From NCBI RefSeq assembly GCF_918698005.1, contig NZ_CAKKLJ010000005.1, forward strand, positions 1 to 64,000: a stretch of 64,000 nt of DNA. Reading direction: 5' to 3'. Below the pieces are notes generated by a model, which was given only the letters and a program-made list of their open reading frames with translations, ran no database searches and was not told the DNA's origin. Source of the DNA: Microbacterium sp. Bi121 (GTDB lineage Bacteria; Actinomycetota; Actinomycetes; Actinomycetales; Microbacteriaceae). The position numbers and the translations under genes are program-made. Shown here piece after piece: positions 55,909-64,000 of the stretch (positions are counted from its first letter, which is position 1; each line of letters opens with the position of its first letter).

Positions 55909-56667
55909 ATGTCCGGGCACTCCAAGTGGGCGACAACCAAGCACAAGAAGGCAGTCATCGACTCCAGGCGCGCGAAGTCCTGGGCCAAGCTCATCAAGAA
56001 CATCGAGGTCGCCGCGAAGCTCGGCGGTGCTGACCTCGCAGGCAACCCGACCCTGTACGACGCCGTGTTCAAGGCGAAGAAGATGTCTGTCCCGAAGGAC
56101 AACATCGACCGAGCCGTCAAGCGCGGCGCCGGCATCGGCGGCGAAGCCGTCGAGTACACCTCGATCATGTACGAGGGCTACGGACCCAGCGGTGTCGCGC
56201 TCATGATCGAGTGTCTGACCGACAACAAGAACCGGGCGGCCGCAGAGGTGCGCACCGCGCTCAGCCGCAACGGCGGCAACCTCGCTGATCCTGGCAGCGT
56301 CGCCTACAACTTCAGCCGCAAGGGCGTCATCGTCGTCGGCGCGGAGGGCACGACCGAGGACGACGTCATGGAAGCCGTGCTCGAGGCCGGGGCCGAAGAG
56401 GTCGAGCCGCATGGCGATGGCTTCGGCGTGATCACCGAGGCGACCGACCTCGTCACCGTGCGCACGGCCCTCCAGGAAGCGGGGATCGACTACGAGTCCG
56501 CTGACGTCGAGTTCGTGCCGAACCTCAAGGTCGAGGTCGACGCAGCCACGGCACGCAAGGTCTTCCGTCTCATCGACGCTCTGGAGGACAGCGAGGACGT
56601 GCAGAACGTCTACAGCAACGTCGACCTGACCCCTGAGGTGCAGGCCGAGCTCGAGAACGACGAGTAA
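55909..56667 (+). CDS. yebC: YebC/PmpR family protein
   Basis: 252 residues from ATG 55909 ([37 protein letters not shown]), the invariant start of this family, followed by [11 protein letters not shown] and [10 protein letters not shown]. YebC-type proteins act as transcription regulators or ribosome-associated factors that help translate proline-rich stretches. GGAG lies a few bases upstream. It is next to ruvCAB, as in most actinobacteria. Confidence 0.95.
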   Translation: MSGHSKWATTKHKKAVIDSRRAKSWAKLIKNIEVAAKLGGADLAGNPTLYDAVFKAKKMSVPKDNIDRAVKRGAGIGGEAVEYTSIMYEGYGPSGVALMIECLTDNKNRAAAEVRTALSRNGGNLADPGSVAYNFSRKGVIVVGAEGTTEDDVMEAVLEAGAEEVEPHGDGFGVITEATDLVTVRTALQEAGIDYESADVEFVPNLKVEVDAATARKVFRLIDALEDSEDVQNVYSNVDLTPEVQAELENDE

Positions 56668-56716
56668 GTCGACCAGAGCCTCTGCGAGTCTGCGAAGCCG
56701 CCGCTCCCCGCGCGCA

Positions 56717-56722
56717 TAGCCT
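56717..56722 (+). promoter_or_regulatory. -10 element of leaderless ruvC promoter
   Basis: TAGCCT ends 6 bases before the ruvC GTG. GGGGGA in the gap is too close to serve as a ribosome binding site. Confidence 0.5.
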
Positions 56723-56728
56723 GGGGGA

Positions 56729-57313
56729 GTGGCGGCTTCTTCTCTGCGTGTGCTCGGGATCGACCCCGGCCTGACCCGCTGCGGTGTCGGTGTCGTCGAC
56801 GTCGATCGTTCCCGGCGCGCCACCCTGGTTCACGTCGGGGTCATCCGCACGCCGCCGGAGGCTCCGATCGGCGAGCGACTGGCCGCGGTCGCCGAGGGCA
56901 TCCGCTCGGTCCTCGCGCAGCACAGTCCCGATGCCGTCGCCGTAGAGCGCGTGTTCGCGCAGCACAACAGTCACACCGTGATGGGAACCGCTCAGGCGAG
57001 CGGCGTCGCGCTGCTGCTGGCCGCCGAGGCCGGCCTGCCTGCGGCCACCCACACCCCGAGCGAGGTCAAGGCAGCCGTCACGGGGTACGGTTCCGCCGAC
57101 AAGAAGCAGGTGCAGGCGATGATCGCCCGCATCCTGCGCCTGGATGCGCCGCCGCAGCCGGCCGACGCCGCCGATGCGCTCGCGATCGCCCTCTGTCATG
57201 CCTGGCGCGGTGGAGCCGCTGCAGCGACGGAAACGACAGGCCTCACGCCGGCGCAGCGAGCGTGGGCCGATGCCGAGCGTGTCGCTCGAACATACATACG
57301 ATCCGGATCGTAG
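56729..57313 (+). CDS. ruvC: Holliday junction resolvase
   Basis: 194-residue RNase H-fold endonuclease. Catalytic acids lie in [14 protein letters not shown] (first Asp), [14 protein letters not shown] (Glu) and [12 protein letters not shown] (Asp pair). It nicks Holliday junctions for the RuvAB branch-migration complex. The GTG start is fixed by the TAGCCT box. ruvA follows after 9 bases. Confidence 0.95.
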   Translation: MAASSLRVLGIDPGLTRCGVGVVDVDRSRRATLVHVGVIRTPPEAPIGERLAAVAEGIRSVLAQHSPDAVAVERVFAQHNSHTVMGTAQASGVALLLAAEAGLPAATHTPSEVKAAVTGYGSADKKQVQAMIARILRLDAPPQPADAADALAIALCHAWRGGAAAATETTGLTPAQRAWADAERVARTYIRSGS

Positions 57314-57316
57314 GCT
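57311..57316 (+). promoter_or_regulatory. -10 element of leaderless ruvA promoter
   Basis: TAGGCT overlaps the ruvC stop codon (57311-57313) and ends 6 bases before the ruvA ATG, so ruvAB can be expressed without ruvC. Confidence 0.5.
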
Positions 57317-57322
57317 GGGAGC

Positions 57323-57946
57323 ATGATCTCCTCGCTGCACGGCTCCGTGCTGTCCACTGGAACCGACCACGTGGTCGTCGAGGTCGGAGGCGTCGGGTTC
57401 TTCGTGTTCGTGCCCGCTGACGTCGCGCACACGGCACGGGTCGGAGAGAACCTGCGTCTGCACACGAGCCTCATCGTCCGCGAGGATGCGCTGACCCTGT
57501 TCGGCTTCGCCGATCGTGTCGAGCTCGACGTGTTCGGGCAGCTGCTCAGCGTCACGGGCGTCGGGCCCAAGTCCGCTCTGGGCGTGCTCGGGCACCTCAC
57601 GGTCGATCAGATTGCCGCCGCTGTCGCCGACGACGATGATGCGCCGTTCCGACGCGTGTCGGGCATCGGTCCGAAGACGGCGAAGCTCATCGTCGTCCAG
57701 CTGGCAGGAAAGCTCCAGCCGCCCAGTTCGACGCCGAGCAGCAGGACCGGTTCGGCAGCGGATGCCGTTGTCGCGCAGGTGACCGCCGCTCTCGTCGGTC
57801 TCGGATGGTCGGAGAAGGTCGCCGGCGAGGCTGCAGCAGAGACCGCGGATGCCGCGAGCGACGCCGACCGCTCCTCCGTCCCCGCGCTGTTGAGGCAGGC
57901 GCTCGCGGCCCTCGGACCTGCGAAAGCGGGAGGCGCACGTGGCTGA
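57323..57946 (+). CDS. ruvA: Holliday junction branch migration protein RuvA
   Basis: 207 residues. An OB-fold N-terminal domain ([31 protein letters not shown]) is followed by two helix-hairpin-helix units ([19 protein letters not shown] and [16 protein letters not shown]), a flexible linker and a C-terminal RuvB-binding domain ([19 protein letters not shown]). The stop overlaps ruvB by 8 bases. Confidence 0.95.
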   Translation: MISSLHGSVLSTGTDHVVVEVGGVGFFVFVPADVAHTARVGENLRLHTSLIVREDALTLFGFADRVELDVFGQLLSVTGVGPKSALGVLGHLTVDQIAAAVADDDDAPFRRVSGIGPKTAKLIVVQLAGKLQPPSSTPSSRTGSAADAVVAQVTAALVGLGWSEKVAGEAAAETADAASDADRSSVPALLRQALAALGPAKAGGARG

Positions 57947-58982
57947 CGACGCGATCGCGGACGGTCGCAACCCGGCCGAAGCCATCGACGAGACCGAGCT
58001 CGCGATCGAGGGAGCACTGCGTCCGGCGAGTCTGGGCGAGTTCGTCGGGCAGCCGAAGGTGCGCGGTCAGCTGCAGCTGCTGCTCGATGCCGCACGCATC
58101 CAGAGCCGTCCGCCGGACCACATCCTGCTCGCCGGCCCTCCAGGACTAGGCAAGACGACGCTGGCCATGATCGTGGCGCACGAGAGCGAGCGACCTCTGC
58201 GGCTGTCGAGCGGCCCGGCCATCCAGCACGCCGGCGATCTGGCCGCGCTGCTGTCCAGCCTCGTTCCCGGCGAAGTGCTCTTCATCGATGAGATCCACCG
58301 GATGGCGCGCTCCGCGGAGGAGATGCTGTACCTCGCCATGGAGGACTTCCGCATCGACATCATGGTCGGCAAGGGCGCAGGGGCCACCAGCATCCCGCTG
58401 GATCTTGCGCCGTTCACGCTCGTCGGGGCGACGACGCGCTCCGGGCTCCTGCCCAACCCTCTGCGCGACCGCTTCGGCTTCACCGGCCACCTCGAGTTCT
58501 ACGATGACTCCGACCTCGAGAAGGTGATCGAGCGATCCTCCGCCGTCCTCGGCGTGGCCATGCCGGACGACGCGAGGCACGAGATCGCCCGCCGGTCGCG
58601 CGGGACGCCCCGAATCGCCAACCGGCTGCTGCGCCGCGTGCGCGACTACGCCCTGGTCCACGGCGCGCAGGGCACGGCGACTGTGGCGGACGTGAACGCC
58701 GCGCTCGAACTGTACGACGTCGACCCCATCGGCCTCGACCGGCTGGATCGCGCGGTCCTCGATACTCTGGTTCGCCGATTCCGCGGCGGTCCTGTTGGTC
58801 TCAGCACGCTCGCCGTCGCGGTGGGCGAAGAGGCGGAGACCGTGGAGAGCGTCGTCGAGCCGTACCTCGTGCGGATCGGCTTTCTGGGGCGAACGCCGCG
58901 CGGGCGTGTCGCGATGCCGGAGGCCTATCGCCACCTCGGTCTGCCGCACCCGGAGGGGGCGGCATTGTTCGATGACCTATAA
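57939..58982 (+). CDS. ruvB: Holliday junction branch migration ATPase RuvB
   Basis: 347-residue AAA+ motor. Walker [19 protein letters not shown], Walker [10 protein letters not shown], sensor [19 protein letters not shown] and a C-terminal winged helix ([15 protein letters not shown]) are present. GTG 57939 has GGGAGG 6 bases upstream. Its last two codons overlap the TATAAT of the next promoter. Confidence 0.96.
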   Translation: MADDAIADGRNPAEAIDETELAIEGALRPASLGEFVGQPKVRGQLQLLLDAARIQSRPPDHILLAGPPGLGKTTLAMIVAHESERPLRLSSGPAIQHAGDLAALLSSLVPGEVLFIDEIHRMARSAEEMLYLAMEDFRIDIMVGKGAGATSIPLDLAPFTLVGATTRSGLLPNPLRDRFGFTGHLEFYDDSDLEKVIERSSAVLGVAMPDDARHEIARRSRGTPRIANRLLRRVRDYALVHGAQGTATVADVNAALELYDVDPIGLDRLDRAVLDTLVRRFRGGPVGLSTLAVAVGEEAETVESVVEPYLVRIGFLGRTPRGRVAMPEAYRHLGLPHPEGAALFDDL

Positions 58983-58983
58983 T
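58978..58983 (+). promoter_or_regulatory. consensus -10 element for yajC-secD-secF inside the ruvB stop
   Basis: A perfect TATAAT includes the ruvB stop TAA (58980-58982). No clear -35 precedes it. It gives a leader of about 65 bases before yajC. Confidence 0.5.
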
Positions 58984-59056
58984 CGCTGAAGACTTCACCC
59001 CGAACCCCCTCTCTGCGCGTCCATCGTCGGCGTGCGCTTTTGAAAGGCTCCGCCTG

Positions 59057-59464
59057 ATGGAAATCATCCTCTTCGGCCTCCTCGCCGTGCTGCTCGTCTT
59101 CATGTTCTTCAACACCCGCAAGCGGCAGCGCCAGATGAAGGCCGAGCAGGAGGAGAAGGCGACGAAGACAGTCCCGGGCGCCAAGGTGCTCCTTCAGGGC
59201 GGCTTGTACGGCAAGATCGTCGCGTACGACCCCGAGGACCTCGACTCGCCGGCCCTCGTCGAGATCGCGCCGGGCACGGTCATCGAGGTGCACAGCCAGG
59301 CGATCCTCCGCGTCGTGGAGCCGCTGGATGCCGTCGCCGACGCCGACGCCGACCTGACCGCCGACACTCACGAGTCCGTGATCGAGGAGAGCACTCCCGA
59401 TGCCACGCTCGAGACTCCGGAGCAGACCCGCGCACGCCTCGAGCGCGACGCCGACGACAAGTGA
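59057..59464 (+). CDS. yajC: preprotein translocase subunit YajC
   Basis: 135 residues. One N-terminal membrane helix (IILFGLLAVLLVFMFFNTRKRQRQ) is followed by the conserved VPGAKVLLQGGLYGKIVAYDPE segment and an acidic tail. YajC associates with SecDF at the translocon. GAAAGG precedes the ATG. It begins a yajC-secD-secF run. Confidence 0.93.
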   Translation: MEIILFGLLAVLLVFMFFNTRKRQRQMKAEQEEKATKTVPGAKVLLQGGLYGKIVAYDPEDLDSPALVEIAPGTVIEVHSQAILRVVEPLDAVADADADLTADTHESVIEESTPDATLETPEQTRARLERDADDK

Positions 59465-59516
59465 CCTCCCGCTGATCCTGACCGGTCCGATCGGATTCGC
59501 AGAAAGCTGAACGTAC

Positions 59517-61262
59517 GTGGCCTCATCCTCTCCTGTCCGCCATGCGTGGAAGGTGCTCCTCGGTCTTCTCCTCGTGACCGCGGCTCTGTTCGGCATCAAC
59601 GCTCTGGGCGTCTACGGGTTCCAGAAGAGCTCCTGGGCTCCTGAGCTCGCTCTCGACCTGCAGGGCGGCACGCAGATCGTTCTCAGCGCTGCCACCGCCG
59701 ACGGGTCGGATCCGACGCAGGAGCAGCTCGACCAGGCCGCGTCGATCATCCGCCAGCGCGTCGACGCCTCCGGCGTCGCCGAGGCCGACATCACCACCGA
59801 GGGCGGCCGCAACATCGTCGTCCAGATCCCCGGCGTCGCCGACGAGGAGACCCGCAACCGGATCCAGGCGAGCGCACAGCTCGAGTTCCGCACAGTCCTC
59901 TACGCCGGTGACCCTGCGACCGAGTTCGTCGGCGAGGACGGCAACGCCACGCCGTACCCGACCCCCGACCCCACGCTGCAGGCGACGCCGACGGCCACGC
60001 CGACGAACGGCAGCGACATGTCGTGGATCACTCCGAAGCTGCAGGCCGAGTTCCTCGCCTATGACTGCGCGAACCCGGAGAACAACGCCGGCACCGCGGA
60101 CCCCACGCAGCCGCTGATCACCTGCGATGACACGCGGTCCGTGAAGTACATCCTCGGCCCGACAGAGCTCACCGGCGATGCGATCGACGACGCGACGAGC
60201 GGCCGCGATCAGCAGTCCGGCGCCTGGACCGTCAATCTGACGCTCGACGGCAACGGCACGGAGGTGTTCGGCAAGATCAGCCAGCGCCTCTACCAGAACA
60301 AGCTCGCGCAGCTCAGCCCGCGCGACCAGTTCGCGTTCGTGCTCGACGGCGCCGTCATCTCCGCTCCGCAGATGAACGCGCAGATCCTCGACGGCCGCCC
60401 CAGCATCTCCGGCAACTTCAACCAGGAGTCCGCTGAGGCGCTGGCCGATCAGCTCAAGTACGGCGCGCTGCCGCTCAGCTTCAACACCGAGAGCTCCGAC
60501 ACGATCTCGGCGACGCTCGGCACGCAGCAGTTGCAGGTCGGTCTCATCGCCGGTCTCATCGGTCTCGCCCTGGTCGCGCTGTACTCGTTGTTCAGCTACC
60601 GGGCCCTCGGCACCGTGATCATCGCGTCCATCGCGGTGATGGGTGTGCTGACCTACATCATCATCTGCATCCTCGCCTGGCGCATGGGATTCCGTCTGTC
60701 GCTTGCGGGCGTCGCCGGTCTGATCGTGTCGATCGGCTTCACGGCCGACTCGTTCATCGTGTACTTCGAGCGAATACGAGACGAGCTGCGCGACGGGAAG
60801 TCCATCACCAGCGCCGTCGAGGACGGCTGGGGGCGCGCGAAGCGCACGATCTACATCTCGAAGTCGATCAACATCCTGGCCGCTGTGGTGCTGTACATCC
60901 TCGCCGACGCGACGGTTAAGGGCTTCGCCTTCACTCTGGGTCTGACCACGATCATCGACGTGTTCATCTTCGTGATCTTCACGCACCCGGTGATGCAGAT
61001 CCTGGCACGCACGAAGTTCTTCGGCGGCGGACACAAGCTGTCGGGACTCGACCCGGACGCGCTCGGTGCGGTCTACCACACCCGCTCGCAGTTCCGGCAG
61101 GTGACGCCCGCCACGGGCGGCAGAGCCGCGAAGAGCAGCCGCTCGCGCGGTGAGGCGGAGCGTCGCCAGACGATCGCGGAGCGCAAGCGCGCCGAGGCGC
61201 TGGCGGGCGACAGGACCTCGAGCGACAGAACCACGGACGCCGGAAGCGAGGGAGAGCGCTGA
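59517..61262 (+). CDS. secD: protein translocase subunit SecD
   Basis: 581 residues. It has a first membrane helix, the DLQGGTQIVL motif, a large periplasmic region (about 60-330) with a Thr/Pro-rich insert near 140-165 (PDPTLQATPTATPTNG), then five membrane helices with GLIVSIGFTADSFIVYFERIRDELR (proton-pathway Asp). A charged C-terminal tail of about 60 residues follows. SecD and SecF use the proton gradient to finish protein export. GTG start. The stop shares one base with secF. Confidence 0.95.
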   Translation: MASSSPVRHAWKVLLGLLLVTAALFGINALGVYGFQKSSWAPELALDLQGGTQIVLSAATADGSDPTQEQLDQAASIIRQRVDASGVAEADITTEGGRNIVVQIPGVADEETRNRIQASAQLEFRTVLYAGDPATEFVGEDGNATPYPTPDPTLQATPTATPTNGSDMSWITPKLQAEFLAYDCANPENNAGTADPTQPLITCDDTRSVKYILGPTELTGDAIDDATSGRDQQSGAWTVNLTLDGNGTEVFGKISQRLYQNKLAQLSPRDQFAFVLDGAVISAPQMNAQILDGRPSISGNFNQESAEALADQLKYGALPLSFNTESSDTISATLGTQQLQVGLIAGLIGLALVALYSLFSYRALGTVIIASIAVMGVLTYIIICILAWRMGFRLSLAGVAGLIVSIGFTADSFIVYFERIRDELRDGKSITSAVEDGWGRAKRTIYISKSINILAAVVLYILADATVKGFAFTLGLTTIIDVFIFVIFTHPVMQILARTKFFGGGHKLSGLDPDALGAVYHTRSQFRQVTPATGGRAAKSSRSRGEAERRQTIAERKRAEALAGDRTSSDRTTDAGSEGER

Positions 61263-62251
61263 TGGCCTCCATGAATGAGTTCGGCAACAACCTGTATACG
61301 GGGAAGACCTCCTTCCCGTTCGTCGCGAAGCGCCGCCTGTGGTTCATCATCGCGATCATCCTGGTCATCGGTTCGGTTCTCGTGCCGCTGATCCGCCCTG
61401 TGCAGTTCTCCATCGAGTTCACCGGCGGATCGCAGTTCACGGTCCTCGCGCCGGAGTCGACCGATCAGACCAGAGCGACGGATGCCGTTCAGTCGGTCGT
61501 CCCTGACTCCACCGCGAAAGTCGTCATCGTCGGCGGCACCGATGTGCGCGTCCAGACCTCCCAGATGTCGCAGAGCGAGACGCTCGCCGTCGCGAACGCT
61601 CTCGCCGACACCTACTCGGTGGACCCGGAAGAGGTCACCAGCTCGTTCATCGGGCCGGCCTGGGGCGAGAACGTCACCCGGCAGTCCCTGTGGGGCCTGG
61701 CGATCTTCCTCGCACTGACCTTCCTGATCCTGGCGATCTACTTCCGCACGTGGAAGATGTCTGCGGCGGCGATCCTCGGTCTGCTCGACGTGCTCGTGAT
61801 CACCGTCGGCGTGTACGCGCTGGCAGGATTCGAGATCTCGCCGGCGGCCGTGATCGGATTCCTGACGATCCTCGCGTACTCGCTGTACGACACCACTGTC
61901 GTGTTCGACAAGATCAGAGAGAACACCACCGAGGACGGGGAGAACTCTGCCCGCACGTTCGGTGAATCGGTCAACCTCGCCGTGAACCAGACGCTGGTGC
62001 GCTCGATCAACACGTCGATCGTCGCCGCCCTTCCGGTGGGCGCGATCCTGTTCATCGGCGCGTTCTGGCTCGGCGCCGAGACGCTCACCGACATCTCGCT
62101 CTCGATCTTCGTCGGCATCCTGGTCGCGACCTACTCGACGCTCTTCGTCGCCGCGCCGCTGTACTCGCTGTTCCGCGAGCGGGAACCGCAGATCGTCGAG
62201 CGCGACCGTCGTGTTCTGGAGCTGCGCGAGCGCGCAGCGGTCCAGTCCTGA
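61262..62251 (+). CDS. secF: protein translocase subunit SecF
   Basis: 329 residues. It has a first helix, IEFTGGSQF, a periplasmic domain and five C-terminal helices with FLTILAYSLYDTTVVFDKIRENT and NTSIVAALPVGAILF. The ATG shares a base with the secD stop (TGATG). It is followed after 65 bases by rel; apt, which often lies between the two, is absent. Confidence 0.95.
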   Translation: MASMNEFGNNLYTGKTSFPFVAKRRLWFIIAIILVIGSVLVPLIRPVQFSIEFTGGSQFTVLAPESTDQTRATDAVQSVVPDSTAKVVIVGGTDVRVQTSQMSQSETLAVANALADTYSVDPEEVTSSFIGPAWGENVTRQSLWGLAIFLALTFLILAIYFRTWKMSAAAILGLLDVLVITVGVYALAGFEISPAAVIGFLTILAYSLYDTTVVFDKIRENTTEDGENSARTFGESVNLAVNQTLVRSINTSIVAALPVGAILFIGAFWLGAETLTDISLSIFVGILVATYSTLFVAAPLYSLFREREPQIVERDRRVLELRERAAVQS

Positions 62252-62288
62252 GGCGTTCAGGGGCGGGTCTGCGATCCCGCCGTACGCG

Positions 62289-62294
62289 TAGGAT
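62289..62294 (+). promoter_or_regulatory. -10 element of rel promoter
   Basis: TAGGAT gives a leader of about 16 bases that holds GGAGG, 7 bases before the rel ATG. Confidence 0.4.
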
Positions 62295-62316
62295 GATCTG
62301 ACCCGGAGGTGAAGTG

Positions 62317-64000
62317 ATGGCGGAGGCGACAACGTCGACGCAGGGATCGAGCCTGAGACGACTCGTGCCCCGCATCTTCTCGCGCGCGCCCCGCATCAAC
62401 GACCTCGACAACCTCATCCGCTCCGTTCGGGTCAACCATCCCAAGGGCGATCTTGCGATCATCGAACGCGCCTACCGCGTCGCCAAAGAGAAGCACGAGG
62501 GGCAGAAGCGGCGCAGCGGCGAGCCGTACATCACGCATCCGCTCGCCGTGGCGCAGATCCTCGCCGAGATGGGTCTCGGTCCCCGGGCGATCGCGGCTGC
62601 CCTTCTGCATGACACGGTCGAGGACACGGGCTACGCGCTCTCCGAGCTGACCGACGCGTTCGGCGACGAGGTCGCGATGCTCGTCGACGGGGTGACGAAG
62701 CTCGACAAGGTCAAGTACGGCGAGAGCGCGCAAGCCGAGACCGTCCGCAAGATGATCGTCGCGATGTCCAAGGACATCCGCGTGCTGCTCATCAAGCTCG
62801 CCGATCGCCTGCACAACGCCCGCACCTGGGGCTTCGTCCCCCCGGAGAAGGCGGAGCCGAAGGCACGGGAGACTCTGGAGATCTACGCGCCGCTGGCCAA
62901 TCGCCTGGGCATCCAGACGATCAAGTCGGAGCTCGAGGATCTCTCGTTCGCCGTCCTTCATCCCAAGATCTACGCCGAGATCAACAGTCTGATCGCGCAG
63001 CGCACCCCGCAGCGCGAGAAATACCTCAAGCAGGTCATCGAGTCGATCAACGAGGATCTGCACGACCTGCGCATCCGGGGCAAGGTCGTCGGCCGCCCGA
63101 AGCAGCTCTACTCCGTCTACCAGAAGATGGTCATCCGCGGACGCGAGTTCGACGACATCTACGACCTCATCGGCATCCGCGTCCTCGTGAACTCCGTACG
63201 CGACTGCTACGCGGTGCTCGGCGCCATCCATGCGCGGTGGACTCCGCTGCCCGGACGGTTCAAGGACTACATCGCCACACCGAAGTTCAACCTGTATCAG
63301 TCGCTGCACACCACGGTGATCGGGCCGAGCGGACGAACGGTCGAGATCCAGATCCGCACGCACGAGATGCACCAGCAGGCGGAGTTCGGCGTCGCCGCGC
63401 ACTGGATGTACAAGGAGCGGATGAACGGCGGCAAGGCCGTCGATGGTCCGTCCGACACCGACATGACGTGGCTCGCCCACATCTCGGACTGGCAGGCCGA
63501 GACCGCTGACCCGAGCGAGTTCCTGGACTCGCTGCGCTTCGAGATCGGTGCGAAGGAGGTGTACGTCTTCACGCCGAAGGGCCGAGTGATCGGTCTGCCG
63601 GCCGGTGCGACGACCGTCGATTTCGCGTACGCCGTGCACACCGAGATCGGTCACCGCACGATGGGGGCCAAGGTCAACGGGCGTCTGGTTCCCCTGGAGA
63701 CCGAGGTCCGAACCGGCGACGTCGTCGAGGTGTTCACCTCGAAGAACCCCGATGCCGGTCCCAGCCAGGACTGGCTCACCTTCGTCAAGAGCACGAGGGC
63801 GCGGAACAAGATCAAGGGCTGGTTCACGAAGGAGCGCCGCGAGGAGGCGATCGAGCAGGGCAAGGAGGCGATCGCTCGCGCGCTGCGGCGGCAGAACCTG
63901 CCTCTGCAGCGGATGATGAGCCAGGACTCGTTCTCCGAGGTCGCCCATCAGCTGCACTACGAGGACGTCTCCGCACTGTACGCCGCTGTCGGCGAAGGCC
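62317..64000 (+). CDS. rel: bifunctional (p)ppGpp synthetase/hydrolase, 3' end cut by the window
   Basis: About 561 codons of a long RSH protein, still open at the window edge. The N-terminal hydrolase HD domain has YITHPLAVAQIL and LLHDTVEDTGY and the ESAQAETVRKMIVAM segment, so hydrolase residues are intact. The synthetase domain (about 255-370) has DIYDLIGIRVL, RFKDYIATPKFNLYQSLHTTVI and VEIQIRTHEMH. A TGS domain with GLPAGATTVDFAYAVHTEIG follows; the ACT end is outside the window. It controls the stringent response. ATG 62317 has GGAGG upstream. Confidence 0.95.
   Translation, partial: MAEATTSTQGSSLRRLVPRIFSRAPRINDLDNLIRSVRVNHPKGDLAIIERAYRVAKEKHEGQKRRSGEPYITHPLAVAQILAEMGLGPRAIAAALLHDTVEDTGYALSELTDAFGDEVAMLVDGVTKLDKVKYGESAQAETVRKMIVAMSKDIRVLLIKLADRLHNARTWGFVPPEKAEPKARETLEIYAPLANRLGIQTIKSELEDLSFAVLHPKIYAEINSLIAQRTPQREKYLKQVIESINEDLHDLRIRGKVVGRPKQLYSVYQKMVIRGREFDDIYDLIGIRVLVNSVRDCYAVLGAIHARWTPLPGRFKDYIATPKFNLYQSLHTTVIGPSGRTVEIQIRTHEMHQQAEFGVAAHWMYKERMNGGKAVDGPSDTDMTWLAHISDWQAETADPSEFLDSLRFEIGAKEVYVFTPKGRVIGLPAGATTVDFAYAVHTEIGHRTMGAKVNGRLVPLETEVRTGDVVEVFTSKNPDAGPSQDWLTFVKSTRARNKIKGWFTKERREEAIEQGKEAIARALRRQNLPLQRMMSQDSFSEVAHQLHYEDVSALYAAVGEG

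Overview
The window is a high-GC actinobacterial chromosome segment, most likely from Microbacteriaceae (a Microbacterium or close relative). The reasons are the overall base composition, many GTG starts, actinobacteria-only families (DUF3000, DUF3071/SepH, DUF3093, DUF3159, DUF3710, DUF4193, DUF7455), a fused E2 with two lipoyl domains, and a primary sigma factor with a Lys/Ala/Pro-rich head. No insertion sequence, prophage, integrase, CRISPR array or rRNA was seen. Nearly every base is coding and no gap exceeds 300 bases except the tRNA cluster.

Layout. 0-5.3 kb: tail of an unknown membrane protein, then the sucB-lpd-pepA operon on the minus strand. 5.4-13.2 kb: PAC2 protein, primary sigma factor, CofE-like protein, MurJ-type flippase, a sugar-transfer ATP-grasp protein, and an unusual pair of alanine-racemase-like genes. 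13-20 kb: convergent topoisomerase IV genes (parE/parC), a phosphodiesterase and sepH. 20-37 kb: a conserved block (DUF4193, DUF3093, dut, DUF3710, DUF3159, acn, dxs, SPFH protein, fadB/fadA, ribonuclease D, DUF3000, hydrolase, sufE, sseA, zapE). 38-43 kb: accessory genes (amtB with a GlnR-type box, PemK/MazF-like protein, SPW protein, DUF1611 protein, DoxX, GIY-YIG protein) and four tRNAs. 43-64 kb: phosphoketolase, FUSC transporter, thrS-HIT, a vitamin B6 module (pdxY, pdxR, pdxS, pdxT), DUF402 protein, PLP decarboxylase, yebC, ruvCAB, yajC-secD-secF and the start of rel.

Together the genes cover the TCA cycle, beta-oxidation, the C5-phosphate shunt, isoprenoid and B6 supply, envelope building, DNA topology and repair, protein export and the stringent response. 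From memory, two parts keep the gene order of the Mycobacterium tuberculosis region Rv2583c-Rv2714, with visible losses (no pgsA/pimA between the HIT gene and the pdx genes, no apt between secF and rel).

The most interesting item is the racemase pair at 11239-12968. The first protein keeps the C-terminal active-site loops but has lost most of the barrel and has Arg where the PLP-binding Lys should be. The second keeps the barrel and the Lys but has lost exactly those C-terminal loops. They are joined by a one-base stop/start overlap, which suggests an obligate heteromeric racemase. A second window-wide pattern is a TANNNT hexamer placed exactly 6 bases before the start codon of ten genes, the mark of leaderless transcripts.
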